Shown piece after piece: positions 28,801-41,522 of a stretch of 64,000 nt of DNA (the stretch's first letter is position 1; each line of letters starts with the position of its first letter). Below the pieces are notes generated by a model. That model ran no database searches and was not told the DNA's origin. It saw only the letters and a list, made by a program, of their open reading frames with translations. Origin of the DNA: Wuchereria bancrofti (lineage: Eukaryota; Nematoda; Chromadorea; Rhabditida; Onchocercidae); assembly GCA_005281725.1 (NCBI GenBank), contig SSBO01000001.1, positions 6,618,399 through 6,682,398 of the forward strand. The letters run 5' to 3'. Both the position numbers and the translations under genes were made by a program.

Positions 28801-29550
28801 ATATTATCCCTTTTAATCTCTCTCTTAAATGTATTATTCTTTTCAGCTGAGTGCAAGCTTGCGATACAAGCGCATTAAATAATCTAGTGAACTTAATGGT
28901 GACCACAGATTAGAACATGCATACAACATGAAATGTTAAATATAAATGATTCGTGATGTACTTCACAAATATCGCATCTATAAAATTGCCATAGGAATTG
29001 GAAAATTAAATTAACTTATTTTCAATTCACCATAATCATCGAAATTAATAGTAGCTCACCAAGAAATCTTTTTCTGTGATACGTGAATTATTCGGGAATT
29101 CTGGTAGAAAAATTGCTTCCAGCAATGGCACTGGCCAAACACTTTTCCTGAGTGAGCCACGACCAACTTTTCTATAATTTCGATTATTTTAAGGTATGTA
29201 ATTTTTGAATCTCTAAACTTTAAATATGCGTTTCAGTTAATAAATTTCCATCCTAATGCTTTGTTATGTGTTCCATGCTCTTTTAAATAAAAAAAGCTTT
29301 TGTTGAAAAAAGTTACTCGAAGAAATGTAATAATGAAACCTCGTTCGAATGTCCTCATTGCAAAAGATTGTCACAGGTGTAACGATTGCCTTTTCATTTG
29401 AGTTATAGCGCCGTCTCGTTTTAGAATATTGAATATGTACAAATGAAGTAATACTTCCGTTAATTCGATTGTACAACTGCTGGGCCAGCGTTTGTATCGA
29501 TACTAAGTTTAGCTTACTTAGAGAGCGACTAAGCAGCCTTTTTCTCACTC
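25846..29550 (-). CDS. RSKR: RSKR/SgK494-type AGC-family protein kinase, 5' end unresolved
   Basis: Predicted serine/threonine kinase, orthologous to human RSKR (SgK494, ribosomal S6 kinase-related). Nine exons in coding order: 29550-29340, 29171-29060, 28747-28592, 27876-27693, 27303-27152, 27008-26869, 26742-26685, 26612-26511, 25998-25846; 421 residues visible. The family hallmark [15 protein letters not shown] precedes the kinase core. The core has glycine loop GNGAFSKVY, lysine in [13 protein letters not shown] catalytic loop (Tyr for His, as in many AGC kinases), DFG and YMAPE. The tail has a CPSC pair and an acidic end, without an obvious FxxF hydrophobic motif. The first visible exon begins in phase 1 and has no ATG, so a short start exon lies upstream. 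An ATG-led open frame at 30257-30000 does not splice to it in phase. Very similar proteins are known in nematodes. Confidence 0.9.
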
Positions 29551-32500
29551 CTATAAATATCGATGCAGGTTATTGATGTGAATAGAAATAATTAAGCAAT
29601 TTATTTTATTCGTAAAATATAGGAATGCTACTGTCTAAGGTTTACATGCCATTGTTTAAGGTTACCGGAATTGTAGTTCCGGAGATCAAGCGAAATTTGT
29701 GAGTGAGTCAAAACAGGTTACCTGAAGTCACGCAGAATAACGCTAAAATTAAAGATTCGCTGAACCTCATCAGCTGTGCACGAACTCATTAATTAATCAA
29801 TCAATGATATGAACAACTATCACTGTAATTATGCATCGTTCACTAAAATGCTAAGAAAATTGCGAAAGTAAAACAATTAGTGGTACAATAGAAGAAAGGA
29901 ATTTTGGACAGGTATAACAAACGATGTTCCTTCCTTTTTCATTAAAATTTCGAGACTCGTCAAACTCATTTTATACGAACAATAATTACTGAGTGAAAAT
30001 TATGTGTTGAAGAGACTCGAGAATGTATCAAAGCAAGCATCCTTCCTTCCCCTGTTCCTATCTTCTTCAGGTCGTTTTCCAAGTAGATCGAAAATTCTGA
30101 GTTTTAGGTATGATGGAATCAATCTAACATGAGTAAATTTACTAACCGAGAAAGAACGAAATACCGCTATTGAACTTTCGAGAGAAATGGGAACAAGAGA
30201 AACACTTTTTGCTGATGAATGAATTGTAGTTGAACTAATTCCGGAACAATTTATCATTCAAACAGCCCAAGAAATCTCGTCAATAAATCAGGCAAGAAAA
30301 CTGGACAAGAACGGTCTTGCACACTTACCGATATCGGGAATAAATTGATCTTCATTTAGTGAAATTACCGGAAATAAATTGACCTCACAAAGGGATATTC
30401 ATTTAGTTTTCAGGAATGAATCAAATGAAGCAGTTCATGTGACATTAATAAAATTGCATAAAGTAAAAGAAACAAGAATAATTCTTCTATCTAGCTCTAC
30501 TGTTATAAACTGAAGAAAAACTTTGGGTGATTTCTCTTAACAGATTAAAAAAAAGATCTGTGTAGTAAAAGAGTTGGGAAGAGATGGAGGCAAGAGATAA
30601 AAAATCTCGTGGAAATTAAGCAGATTCTCTCGCCTTCTTTATTTGCATATTTTCTGAACTGTTTTAGGTTGGGAATCACTTAAAAGCAATTAGGGATCGC
30701 AAATATTCTCAGATAAATGATATAATCGAGGCTTGAACAAGTGTTTAAAAGTATTTTTAGATAAATGATCTAAGAGTATTTATATCAAATTTTAAAATAT
30801 ACTTTTGTATATTTTATATATTAAATACCATACCGCTAAAGTTATTTCTTTCACAAAACGCTCATAGACAATAAAAGATATCTTTTTTGAAGAGTTATGA
30901 ACTATACTTTGAATAGGATCGATTAAATTAAAAACTTTTCCCTCGCTTTTCAACATTTTTTTTACGTGGAATGCAGAAGACACAGAAGTCTACAATTGCC
31001 ATATGTGATATGAGCGATCGATATCATTATTTTAATATCAATGCAATAAAATGAGAATGTTTCTCAACAAAGTTCTTTCTGATCAACAAACGATAACCTT
31101 TCTTTTCTTCTTCAGTCGCAGTTTCTAACGCAGGTGTCATTTAATTTGACCTTTCAGAACACGATGACAACAAAGGAGTGTTTCACAACACGGAATTTCC
31201 ATCAAGAATTTCAGTAAGTGACCAAATTCTTTTAAGACAGTGCGGTATTTGCATCATTCTGCATCAGTACTTATCTAAAAAAGAAGTCAATAAGATGAGA
31301 CAATGTTCGTTGTGTATCTTTAAAATGTCTTATAGAAATAGCTTCGTTCTTCAAAGCTTTAAAGAAAACTCAAGCAAGTTAAAATGAGATTACTGCTTGC
31401 ATATTGTAAGAAATAGTACTAGAAAATACGATTTTCATTAAACATATTTAAAATGCGATGAAAGGAATTCCAAAAAAAGGAAGTAAAGAAAGGAAAAAAG
31501 ATGAACTGTGCTGACTGAACTCATCGATGGATCATAGGCCAGGAAAGTTATTAGCAACTAAAATGTTCACCGTACCAAGCATTTCAACAGAAGAAGTCTG
31601 AAAGACGAAATATGACTAGAAAGGATTGCATGCAGTAAGTTAATTAACCCTGAAAACTTTCTGATTGAAAGTCCACTGGATGCTAATATTTTCCAATATT
31701 GAATCGCCAAAAACTTATAGGTAATGAGCATAAATTTCGAAATATAATTAATTGAATATTGAGAAGGAAGACGAGAAAGTGAAATTGATTTGAAATAATT
31801 CTTAGTGGAAAATTTGTTTGATAATGCTGGATTATTAAAGTTGACATGGCATAGACGAGAAAGTAATATCGATCGGGGATACATGAAGAAACCAGCAAAC
31901 TGCATCATAATGAAATCAATAAAGCACAATATAGCAGTGAATTAGAGCTTTGTTACCAAATAACTCCATTAGTTAAGAAATACCGCAACCATGGCATTAT
32001 TATTTATTTCACCAAAAATCTGCGTTTCTGGCCTAATCGGTCCTTAGTAAGTTATTTATTGCCTGTCCATACCTTCCCATCATTAATTCTTGATGACATG
32101 ATTTCATGATTTAAATCCTATTACTTTGTTGATTGAAGTTTCCTGAGCAAATGTTAATGAGATGCGATAGAGCTATATAAACATTTATACTGATCATTTA
32201 ATTGATAAAATTTCGTAAATGCAAACATTTTGATTCCTACTGCTTGTTATTACTCAACTGTGATCCTAAATCACCTTCTACCAAATTCAATTTCAAACAT
32301 GTTATAGCCCTCAATTGTAACATACTTTTGGGTTAACAACATCATCCTTCATTAATTCGCTTTCTCACTCTCCTAATCGTCGTTCAACGGAATTCTTTAC
32401 TCATTTTTATTACAGCTAAATAAAGTTGCATGTTAAGCCGTCATGAAAATAATGATAAACAGAGAGTTCTATTAAGTTATTTTTATGATTATGTCATTAT

Positions 32501-34278
32501 GTGATCTTATGTAAATTATTAAGCACATCCAACGCTACATGAAACTTTTATTTATATACATTCGACAGCCCAGTATATGTATACAGCAGAATATTACACC
32601 AATTGAATGATTTAACTGCCACAGATCTATTGTATTTCCTAAAAAAGCGATAATCAAGAAATTTTGAACCTTATTTATGGAATAAAATGTAACAACATTA
32701 GAAGGTTTTTAAACTGTACTACAAGGAAGAAAATTTCACCTCAAAATGGCAAATAAAGTTAAGTGATGACAGCTCAATCACAGTACCAAAATCATCGAGC
32801 AATCAGGTAAAAGTACAAACCAATGAATTGAGTCCATAAACTGCAATAATGTTGAAACCACCACAGGACCAAATGAGCTTCATTATCTGAAGGCTTATTA
32901 TTCAGCTAATTAAACTCAAGACTTTTCTCGCAAGATTACCAAATTCCTATCTGAGCAAGACAGAAGAGCTCTGGATTGTTTTGCCCTTTAAAATACTTTG
33001 TCAATAGAACTCAAAGTCGAAAGTATCACTTGGTGAGCAATTTAGAAGAGCACTAAATATTTAACTGGATATTCAGCCAAAAGTGGTGAAGCACCGGTAT
33101 AGATGTATATCATAGAAAAACATTTTTTATACATAATCAGCACTATTAGCTACAAAAACATTAACCGTTAGCCACAAAAAGCTGCTTATGTGGTGCCCTT
33201 TTCGCATAAAAAAATCTTAGAATGAATCTTTAATCGCTAAAAAGTAGTTAGTGACACTTTACAACCAAGAACTTCAAGAGTCTATCTAATCAGAATAGAA
33301 AGAAGACAGTCATAAAGTTCTCGTCGCTGTTGCCGGCTTTCCATTAACAAATGAATTGTAAAATAACTTCCTTCGCAGGAATTCCACAGAGAACTCTAGT
33401 CACTTCATAAAAACTAAAACCAGAAGTATCAACTTCAAAATCAGTAAAAGATGAATGTATGTTTTCCCACTTATTTTATCTGTGGAATAAACAGGAGTTG
33501 ATTATGATTATTGTCCCTTTTCCTCGGGATCTGTAATTTAAAAGAATTAATTTAGAGAAACCATCTATGTTGATACTGCTCTCAGCAGATATGAATTACA
33601 ATATTTACTAAAGAAACCAATACACTTCCAGTTTATAACAAAGTGATATATGCTATCATATTTCAACAAAATGATTAAAATTACAGTGACTTGAAGAGGT
33701 CTGAACAGAATGGAAAACATGAAAAAATAACAGTAAAAGAAATGTAAAATACAGAGAGAACGAAAAACAAAAGAAATGAGCAACAGAATCGCAAAATAAC
33801 TGCATGCAGAAACTCCATACTGCAAAATATTACACTGCTTCAATCTTGGATTTTGGAAATAATACAAAATTTCGAAGAAAAGGAAGTCATCAAATAAATA
33901 AAAGACAATCACAATGTTAAACGATCACAATATTACCAAGAAGTTTCTCAAAAATCGGTACAGACATTTATTCTTTACTTTCCTAAAGCTATAAATAATC
34001 AGTTAAAGAAACTTTATTACGATAAAATTATGGGAAATACGAAACACCTAAATAAATTAATGATAAAATCACAAAATGAATGTTGAAATTTGCAAACCAT
34101 ACTCACGTCCTCAAATGAATTTTTGAAAAAGCTATTGTTTTTTCTAAATATTGATGCACATAGACTTTGTATTTTTGGTCCAAGCCACTGTTAATAATCC
34201 ATTTAGGTGGAAATAAACAGAAAGCATTGGCACAAAAGATGACCCGCAAATCAATATGCAACAGGTATTTCGCCTTGT
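29551..34278. other. 4.7-kb interval with no recognised gene
   Basis: Lies between the first visible kinase exon and the end of the TMEM165 gene. It should contain the missing 5' exon and promoter of the kinase gene in its left part and the TMEM165 3' UTR on the right. Open frames here (the longest about 120 codons, 31929-31567 minus) lack ATG starts and splice context and read as low-complexity. No RNA gene was recognised. Confidence 0.4.
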
Positions 34279-36353
34279 TTATTCCGATTCCGGATTGACA
34301 AGAAAGGTAGAAAACGCGAACAAGATAAATACTATGCCTCCAATTAACGTAACTAAAAAAAATACAAATTGAAAACTGTTAACATTAAAACTTGTTTTAA
34401 ATTATATGACAGAAGTAAACACGTGTGGCTAAATCACAGGACCACTACACCATAGTGTCAAATATAAAAGAACAATAGTTCATTCGATGCAGTTAATTAT
34501 AATTGTTTTCCATTTCCCTTGAGATTCGTAATTTTAAAGGAAAACTAATTTAGAAAACAAATATTGTGCAGCTAAAAAGTGCAAAATATACAAATAAAAA
34601 AGCTAGGCTTGAAATTCTTACCTGTTCTTACTGATATTTGAGTAGCAACAAGTCTACCGCCAATAACGGCAATTCCTGTACAGAATGCGTGTCCGACTAT
34701 AGTACCAATCACTACACCATAGATGTTTTCACGGGCTGCCAACATTATTGTGGTCAGCTGACTGCGATCGCCCCATTCGGCCAGAAATGTGAGCGTAAAA
34801 GTCTCCAAAAAAAGCGCAGAAATCATACATACAAGCGCATGTGTTGAACTGTAACGGAAAGTGATATGTTAAAAGTAAAAGCAAGCACACAAAATTTTCT
34901 AGATGTAAAGCATTTCGTTTTTGAACAGAATTTCATACTTTCGAAAACATTTCCGTGAACTTAGATGAGTGATCTAACTAGGGACGAAACACGAGATTAA
35001 AATGAAATCCTAAAATTTACAATGAGTCTGGATTACCTCTGGTTTGGCATAGTAATTCCTCCACTTTCTATATCAGTTTTAGAAGAATCAGAAAGCAGTT
35101 CTTTCTTCTGGATTTCTGTTTTTGCTTCTGCATAATTCTCTTGTCCATCAGCTGGAGACATTCGATATCCATCGTACAACATTTTCATACCAAATAATGC
35201 GAAAAGTGCAGTAGAAATAGAATAAGTTAACAATCGTGGCATGACCTGAGTAAACCATCCCAGTCCAGCTTAAAAGATTCCTCATAAACGGACGGGGAAC
35301 AAAAATACAAGATAAGACCTATTTGAAAAAAAAATAGAACATATAAAAAATTATTCCGTGTGAACTAACAACTTTCTGATTTACCATTCTAGAAAAATTA
35401 TCAAAAATTACATTGAACAGTTTTAAGATGCACTAGAAATTCATTTTAAATGTATTTTCTGCCTGAAAAACAGAAGTATAACACGACACCTGATAAAAGT
35501 GTCATCAAAATTAAAGCTGCCATTGCTCCGCAGAAAACAGTTAACCGAGAATGCCTCATTGCCATGATCGCAGCAATAAACCATGTCTTGTCGCCCAATT
35601 CTGATACAACAACGACTGATATCGAAGCCAGTAATGCATGATAGAGGGTCAAGTCCTGCAATTTCTCTGATCAGGATGGATTTTGCATACAAAAAGGAAA
35701 AAAAAAAATTACACGAATTTCAAATATCGAGTTATCCAGAGGATAATTTATTTTTATTCAGCAATTTACTTTTACTCAGAAGTTTTTTATTCTACAGAAG
35801 ATAATAAAATCACTGCACGGATAATCTTAAACAGCAGGTTTTGAAGAAATATATCCACTATAATCCCAACAATAAAAGAGAAAGAACTTACAACAGATTT
35901 CTTGGGCTTATTTTCGCCAAAAATTGCAGCGAGATTCTTGTTTGCATTGGTAACTATAGAAGATGTCCGTTGATAATTTTCCTTCGCTGAGTTTGACTAA
36001 AAGATTTTTTCTAAATGAACTTGAGAATTAGTCAAATTCTTGAAACTTGAGAGACTTTATTATGACAAAAAATCACTTCTGATATCATCTTCTAGCACAT
36101 TTCTGCTGATTCATCTTTACGGAAAATTCACAGTTAATTCCACAAGACTGACAACCATATAGCCAATAATATTCTACTTTGTTTTTCCTATCAACCAGAA
36201 ATGTTTATCAATAAAAAAATTCACCTGAAGAGAGTGATTACCAATATTATCAGTATCTCGCTGCCGTGAATCAATGGCACCTGCAGTAAGTCCTAAGAAA
36301 TGCGAAAACAGCACTGCTATAATGAAGCATACTGAGTATACAAAATTCATCAT
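34279..36353 (-). CDS. TMEM165: TMEM165/GDT1-family Golgi cation (Ca2+/Mn2+)-proton transporter
   Basis: Golgi membrane transporter of the UPF0016/GDT1 family. It supplies Mn2+ (and handles Ca2+ and pH) for glycosylation enzymes; loss in humans causes a glycosylation disorder. Six exons in coding order: 36353-36225, 35996-35892, 35655-35490, 35268-35037, 34848-34622, 34352-34279; 310 residues (human 324). A hydrophobic N-terminal signal (MMNFVYSVCFIIAVLF, likely cleaved near LTAGA) is followed by a polar lumenal linker. Two mirror-image repeats then each carry the family motif: ELGDKT (97-102) and EWGDRS (235-240). Other conserved blocks are FIAAIMAMR, MSPADGQE and ARENIYGV. I chose the first of two adjacent ATGs. 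The frame is open further upstream but without another ATG. The gene diverges from the Rap1-like gene across about 1 kb that contains a minisatellite. Confidence 0.95.
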
Positions 36354-37403
36354 TAATAACAGGAATAATAGTGAAATCGATAATTCATTGAAAAACCATA
36401 AACAAGCGGATACTGCGCAGGCAATCTCTATAAAGAAATAAAAGAAAACTGTCAAAGTCTGATAAATACAAAGAGGTAAGAGCGCAAAAAAAACCAATTT
36501 TATCCTTCTACATACTTACACAGGTCTTTCTGAATTTAAGGCTGTAGTAAAAAAATAAAAAACCAATATTAAATTTCTATTATGCTATGTTAGCTCTAGT
36601 CGAAAATTGCACGGTTAAAGTAATGAAACTTTATTTAAACGATTCACAGGAATGAAATAAATCGGCAGTGTTAGAAGTCACGCTGATCGCTTCACCTCTT
36701 CCTATTTTCATACAGTTTTCCATATAACATAGCACGCCGTGCTTACGTCCCTGTTTCAGCACACATTATTCACGTCCCACGTCAACAACACAGTCAGCAA
36801 AGCGTCTCTTACCATCCCCCCAACATCGCACATTAACTCACTAAATCATTTCAGAGAACTTCAGGACGTGCAACCGTTTAACTTCTTTCCCCTCTCTCTT
36901 TCCTATGATCTCTCTTAATTCCTGTTAATGCCTAACGTTCTCAAATTAATGTCTAATATATCTTCAGCACTCATTCCATGGGTTTATGGCAATCTTCTGC
37001 ATGTATTTTCTCTTTAAAGTTCCTAGGTGGAAGTAGCCGTGATTGTAGCGTGGAAGTAGCCGTGGTTGTAGCGTGGAAGTAGCCGTGGTTGTAGCGTGGA
37101 AGTAGACGTGGTTGTAGTGTGAAAGTAGATGTGGTTGTAGAAGTGAATGTTAATGATTTGCACAATAATAAATGTCACAGTAGCTATTTCAGTCGCAGTA
37201 ACGTATTATCCCAGTCTTGTAAGGCTGGATTAAGTGGATGTAGTAAGTGGTTCCTGTGCAGTGAAAGTTAAAATAGAGTTATCGAAGGGCAGTGTGTATT
37301 ACTTGCTCCTAATAGCCTATAGACATTATTATTAAGGAAAAGAGTCCACTTTAACAGGTTTTAATTATACACAGCTTTTTAATTTTCAGCTACGATATTG
37401 GAT
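36354..37403. promoter_or_regulatory. Divergent promoter region between TMEM165 and the Rap1-like gene
   Basis: About 1.05 kb separates the two start codons on opposite strands, so it should hold both promoters. It contains five 23-bp tandem repeats at 37027-37141. The pyrimidine-rich stretch around 36690-36930 is less AT-biased than its surroundings. No coding exon is supported; the minus-strand frame over the repeat is a shadow of it. Confidence 0.5.
37027..37141. repeat. 23-bp minisatellite, five copies
   Basis: Five head-to-tail 23-bp units begin at 37027, 37050, 37073, 37096 and 37119. Units 2 and 3 are identical and unit 1 differs at one base. Units 4 and 5 carry further substitutions. 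The core is GTGGAAGTAGCCGTGGTTGT followed by AGC. It is far more G-rich on the plus strand than the surrounding AT-rich DNA, and lies 262 bp before the Rap1-like start codon. Confidence 0.92.
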
Positions 37404-40400
37404 ATGGCCGTTCGGAATGTATATACATTACGCGACGAGCGATTAATGTGGGAACACATCTTTAAGTAAGCTTAACTTTCAGATTTATTATGAATTCGTT
37501 GACACTACAAATGGCTATAGTCTGTTCTACTCACAGAGGAAGAAGCCGAACAGAAACTTCCAATACAACGCATTTCTTTGCTTGTTGTCTTTAAACGCAA
37601 TGAACTTAAAAAGAAATATCTATTCGCGCACGTGAAATTTACAGGAGACTGCAGGAAGGAGATGAAGCTGCTTATCAACCAAAGGGTTTAAAGTTATGGA
37701 AAGCTTTTGAAGTCACTCAGAAAACCAACAAAACCGCCTCATCACTTGCTACACAGTAAAAATTTTATTGACATACGTGGTTGCATTTGCTTTATTTTGC
37801 TGTGTTGAGGAAGTGGGAACAGAAGACTAGGTTATTTTTGTTTTATTTTGTTTTGGAGATTCTTTTTTCTTTGTCTTTTTGCAGTTTTCGTAAAGCAATG
37901 TACGATCATATCGAAGAAGCCAGGATACCAGTGGAGCAACAATTATACATCGCAAATCAACTCAACCTAAAACTGTCGAGGCGCCAGCAAAAAACGTGAG
38001 CTTTTTTTTTTCTTTAAGTTGTAACTCGATGAGGAAAGTGCAAACACAACATCTGCACTGCTTCGAATAAAAATTGTTTTGAAGTTGTTTCTCCGAACTT
38101 TCTTCTTAGTGCTGGGAGTGTAAATCGTAATAGTTTTTATTTTCGAGTTTGGTTTTTTCAGTTCTGGAACTAAATTATAATCAGAAGGGGCAATGGAATG
38201 CTCCTGTATTGTCATTTCTTTAAATACTTCAATTTACAGAATCGAATACAAAGAAAATATTTCAATCACCGTAAATGATTTCGGTTTCGTGACTGCTTAT
38301 GAAAAAGAAGGTTACTTTGCTTCTATATTCGACCTTTTTTGCTACCAAATGTTGATTCAGCTGATTTCCTCTCATTATCGATGACTTTAATATACTTTAG
38401 TATATTAATATACTTTACTGTACTAGTATACTTTAGCATACTGCGTCATCATTTTCGAATCGTAAAAATGTTATGAAATGATTATATTTAACATTATTGG
38501 TCTAATATATAAGATGGTGTAGATGCAACAGAATTCCGCTATTCCAGTTCATTTCAAGATTACTCATCAACTTCTTTTTGTAACATAGTTTGAACTTCAA
38601 TATGTATCTATAATATTTAGTTAGGTTTTGAATTATTGTGAAAAGCATAGACAATTAAATTACACCTTTTCAGGTAAACAGTATCTTCCATCTCTATTTA
38701 AGAAAAAAACCTTATGCGGTATGATTAATTGTTAAGTTTAAAGGGAGAGGGTTCCGTTTCGTCTTATATTAACTATCTTGAATGCCTTATCATTGGATTT
38801 TGCGCAAACATATTTTTTACATCACAACATGTGAAATGAAGATTGATATCTCTTATTATATCATTCATTTCCATCCTCTCCACACTTTTTCCTCTGCGGA
38901 TACTGAACTTTGTTAATAATTATATCCTTTATCTCTTTTCATCTTCATTTTAAGTCATAGTCTTCCATTTCAGAAGACAATAATATAAATGATGAACTAG
39001 GTTACGACGCATTTGAACTAAATGGTAAGCTGCACCCAAAGATCTTGGAATGATAATCATTTTTTAAAGCGTTGAATATCTTATATAATACCAATTTAGT
39101 TGCTATATTTTGTATTTCAGGATCAGTGCGGAAAGTTGCAAAACTCTCACAAAGCTTCGACAGAAGCCCTGCGTCAGTGGCATCATTAGGGTCAGTTGTT
39201 TGACGATTTTAAAAGTTTTTGCACGCATTGATATATGTGTAGAATTTTAACTGCTAAATATTACTTGTAAAGGTAATACCATGGAAAAACAAATTTCTCT
39301 CTGGGACGAATATTGAATGTGTATATACTTTAATTTCGTGGAATAAAAACGAACAGTTTTTTTTAAAACCTATTTTTCATTTAACGCTGTCTCTTGATAC
39401 ATTCACTTCTGTAGTATGTTAAAATGAATCCACTTTGTGCTGTGATTTAATGGCTTTTTTTCATTAGCAGACATTACAATCTGCGAAAGCGACTGCACGT
39501 TGGAAATAATAGATCACCGGCAATTCATAATTCAGAAGAAGTCGAAGCTATGGACTTGATGCAGAATGTAAGTGTGTGGACTTATTGAGTTGCATAATTT
39601 TAATTTAAAAATTACATTACAGACTATTATTTGTTTAGAATAGCGATCACAGTGATAACCGAAATGAAGAATTTCATGGTGGTGGTAATCAGAATGAGAT
39701 ATCCAGCGGTAATTTTGCATTGTTAAACTACCGTGCTTTGTATAGTCCTTAAATTGTGTTATGTGTTTGTGACTTCTATGTCAGCTTAAGAGTTAATTTT
39801 AGTTCATAAATATAATGACATAGTCTTTTCAATCTGCTAATTCATTTAAAATATTGTTTTGAAGAACTTTTAGTTGGACAGATGTTGGATGACGGAAAGG
39901 GGAATGTGGGTGAACAAGGAAAAGTATGCGAGAATGCAGAAAGAAGTACATATGAAAAGCAGTTCTGTTCGAACAAAATTGACGATGAGGAAACAAACAA
40001 AAGCAGGAAGGAGCTTTGCGTAGCAGATGGATCTCATAGTAGTTTAAAAGAAACTGAGATGAATATATTTTTCTCTAAGAATGAAATTTGTAACTTCCGA
40101 AGCGAAGCGTCAGGAAATCAAGTTGAATGTGAAACAGCAGAGTCAGAATCTGGTATGAGTCAGTGTATAGAAGTCGATGATAATGTAAAAAATCTGGCCG
40201 TACATAACAATCAGTTTCATATGAAAATGATGTCAAATGAAATATCCAAAAGTGTTGCGTGCAATAGCACATCAATACCAACCACAATCCTTGCGAAGAG
40301 AAGACAAGAACTATTGGCCTTCGAAAGTATTATTGATGAAGAACTGAAGCAGTTGCTTGCTTATATTTTAAATAAGCGACAGCTCAGGGGTGTTGAGGTA

Positions 40401-40819
40401 AATTTTTTTACATATTATCAAATATTCCTATATTGCCAGTCTCTGGGCTTTGTAACGTTTTATTGCTTATACAAACCAAACATCCAATATTTTTTGGCTT
40501 TGGTTCGTCAAAGCGCATAATCTGCACGGTTATATCACGAGTAGAAAATGGATGAATTTATGCAATACATGTTTTTGGGAGATCGACCTGAAGTAATTGT
40601 ATTTACTGCATTTATTCATTACAAATAATCACTTACTGATATATGATCTGTTTTCTGAGAAAATGTTGCTCTTGCTCATGAGATTCATGTCTTCGCATAT
40701 TTTAGTTTTTGCAGAAAATGAAAACAGAAAAAATACTGGAATTACGTGCTAAGGAAGCCAAACAACTTAGAATTGGTTTAAGGAGTTACCTCAGAAAAAT
40801 ACAACAGCAGATAATTTAG
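37404..40819 (+). CDS. Putative Rap1/TEBP-like Myb-domain protein
   Basis: Ten exons join in phase: 37404-37465, 37645-37755, 37885-37995, 38240-38310, 38974-39024, 39121-39190, 39471-39567, 39639-39708, 39874-40397, 40715-40819; 423 residues. The N-terminal 65 residues (YTLRDERLMWEHIF, KGLKLWKAFEV, TASSLATHFRKAMYDHI) follow the helix and aromatic spacing of the Rap1-type Myb domain. That domain is found in vertebrate TERF2IP and in the C. elegans double-strand telomere proteins TEBP-1/2. The middle is acidic, Asn/Ser-rich and probably disordered. The C-terminus (about 360-423) is a basic predicted helix (ILAKRRQELLAFESIIDEEL, then RAKEAKQLRIGLRSYLRKI). The ATG lies 14 nt after an AATTTTCAG acceptor. 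The exon at 39874 could instead start at 39864 in the same frame. The gene structure is well supported; the family assignment rests on pattern alone and another Myb/SANT protein is possible. Confidence 0.75.
38389..38445. repeat. Imperfect TATACTTTA repeat in intron 4 of the Rap1-like gene
   Basis: A 57-bp tract repeats the unit (A/G)TATACTTTA(G/C)T with variation about five times, inside the intron 38311-38973. It could form hairpins because TATA and TAGTATA segments are self-complementary. Confidence 0.7.
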
Positions 40820-41522
40820 AATGGAACAGATTTTCGCTCAGTCATAATGTATTGGACTTTTAATTTACTTTGTTTCTGTTTTAATTTCTTATGTTTTTGT
40901 TAACTGTTGTTTAGAGTATGTAATTATTGCAGATTTATAATCATAAAGTTCTCGTATTCGATGACTTTAAAGCTTTTAAAATTGTACAGTTCCGGAATTT
41001 ATTGACTTTAGTTGCTACTTCAAGACATAATTCACCCTTCACATGTTCTACTTTTATTCCTTATTAAAGTGGTAATTGAGAATTCGTGATATAAGAGAAA
41101 CTTTTGCTAGTTTGTAATTTTGTTAGGTGTGACTGTCTGACAACTAGAGATTTTAAACAAGAAAAAGAATGTTTATAGGTAGGGTAGTAAATATGGGAAA
41201 GTTGTTGTGAATCTGTGTGGCACTCCAAGATCCTTATTATTATGAAAAGGTTTGACATCTGGGAAACTGGAGTGTATTTAAATGTGTGGCTTCAGATTTG
41301 ATGATTTTATGATTTTTAGTTATCTGGTGTACTTTTGTCATTTACTATCAAGTATCACAATAAAAGTAATTTATGTACGAGGTTTAAATTATGCGAGTTA
41401 TCGTGACCTCTACTTACCACAGTTGATTTTGATAATTGGGTAACGGAACATTTTGTTCATGGATCCAGCTCTACAGGAAATGAGAATATGAATTTTGAGT
41501 TCTTATATCATATTCCTTGTAG

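Noticed and set aside
30000..30257. ATG-led minus-strand open frame as the first exon of the RSKR-type kinase
   Set aside because: Its possible GT donors (for example after TTCTCG) are phase 0, whereas the next known exon (29550) needs phase 1. Kept only as an unresolved possibility.
31567..31929. 120-codon minus-strand open frame
   Set aside because: Starts at TTG, hydrophobic low-complexity content, no acceptor, donor or family resemblance.
36971..37165. 64-codon minus-strand frame with TTTSTFTLQ-like repeats
   Set aside because: It is the translation of the 23-bp minisatellite and its edges, not a gene.
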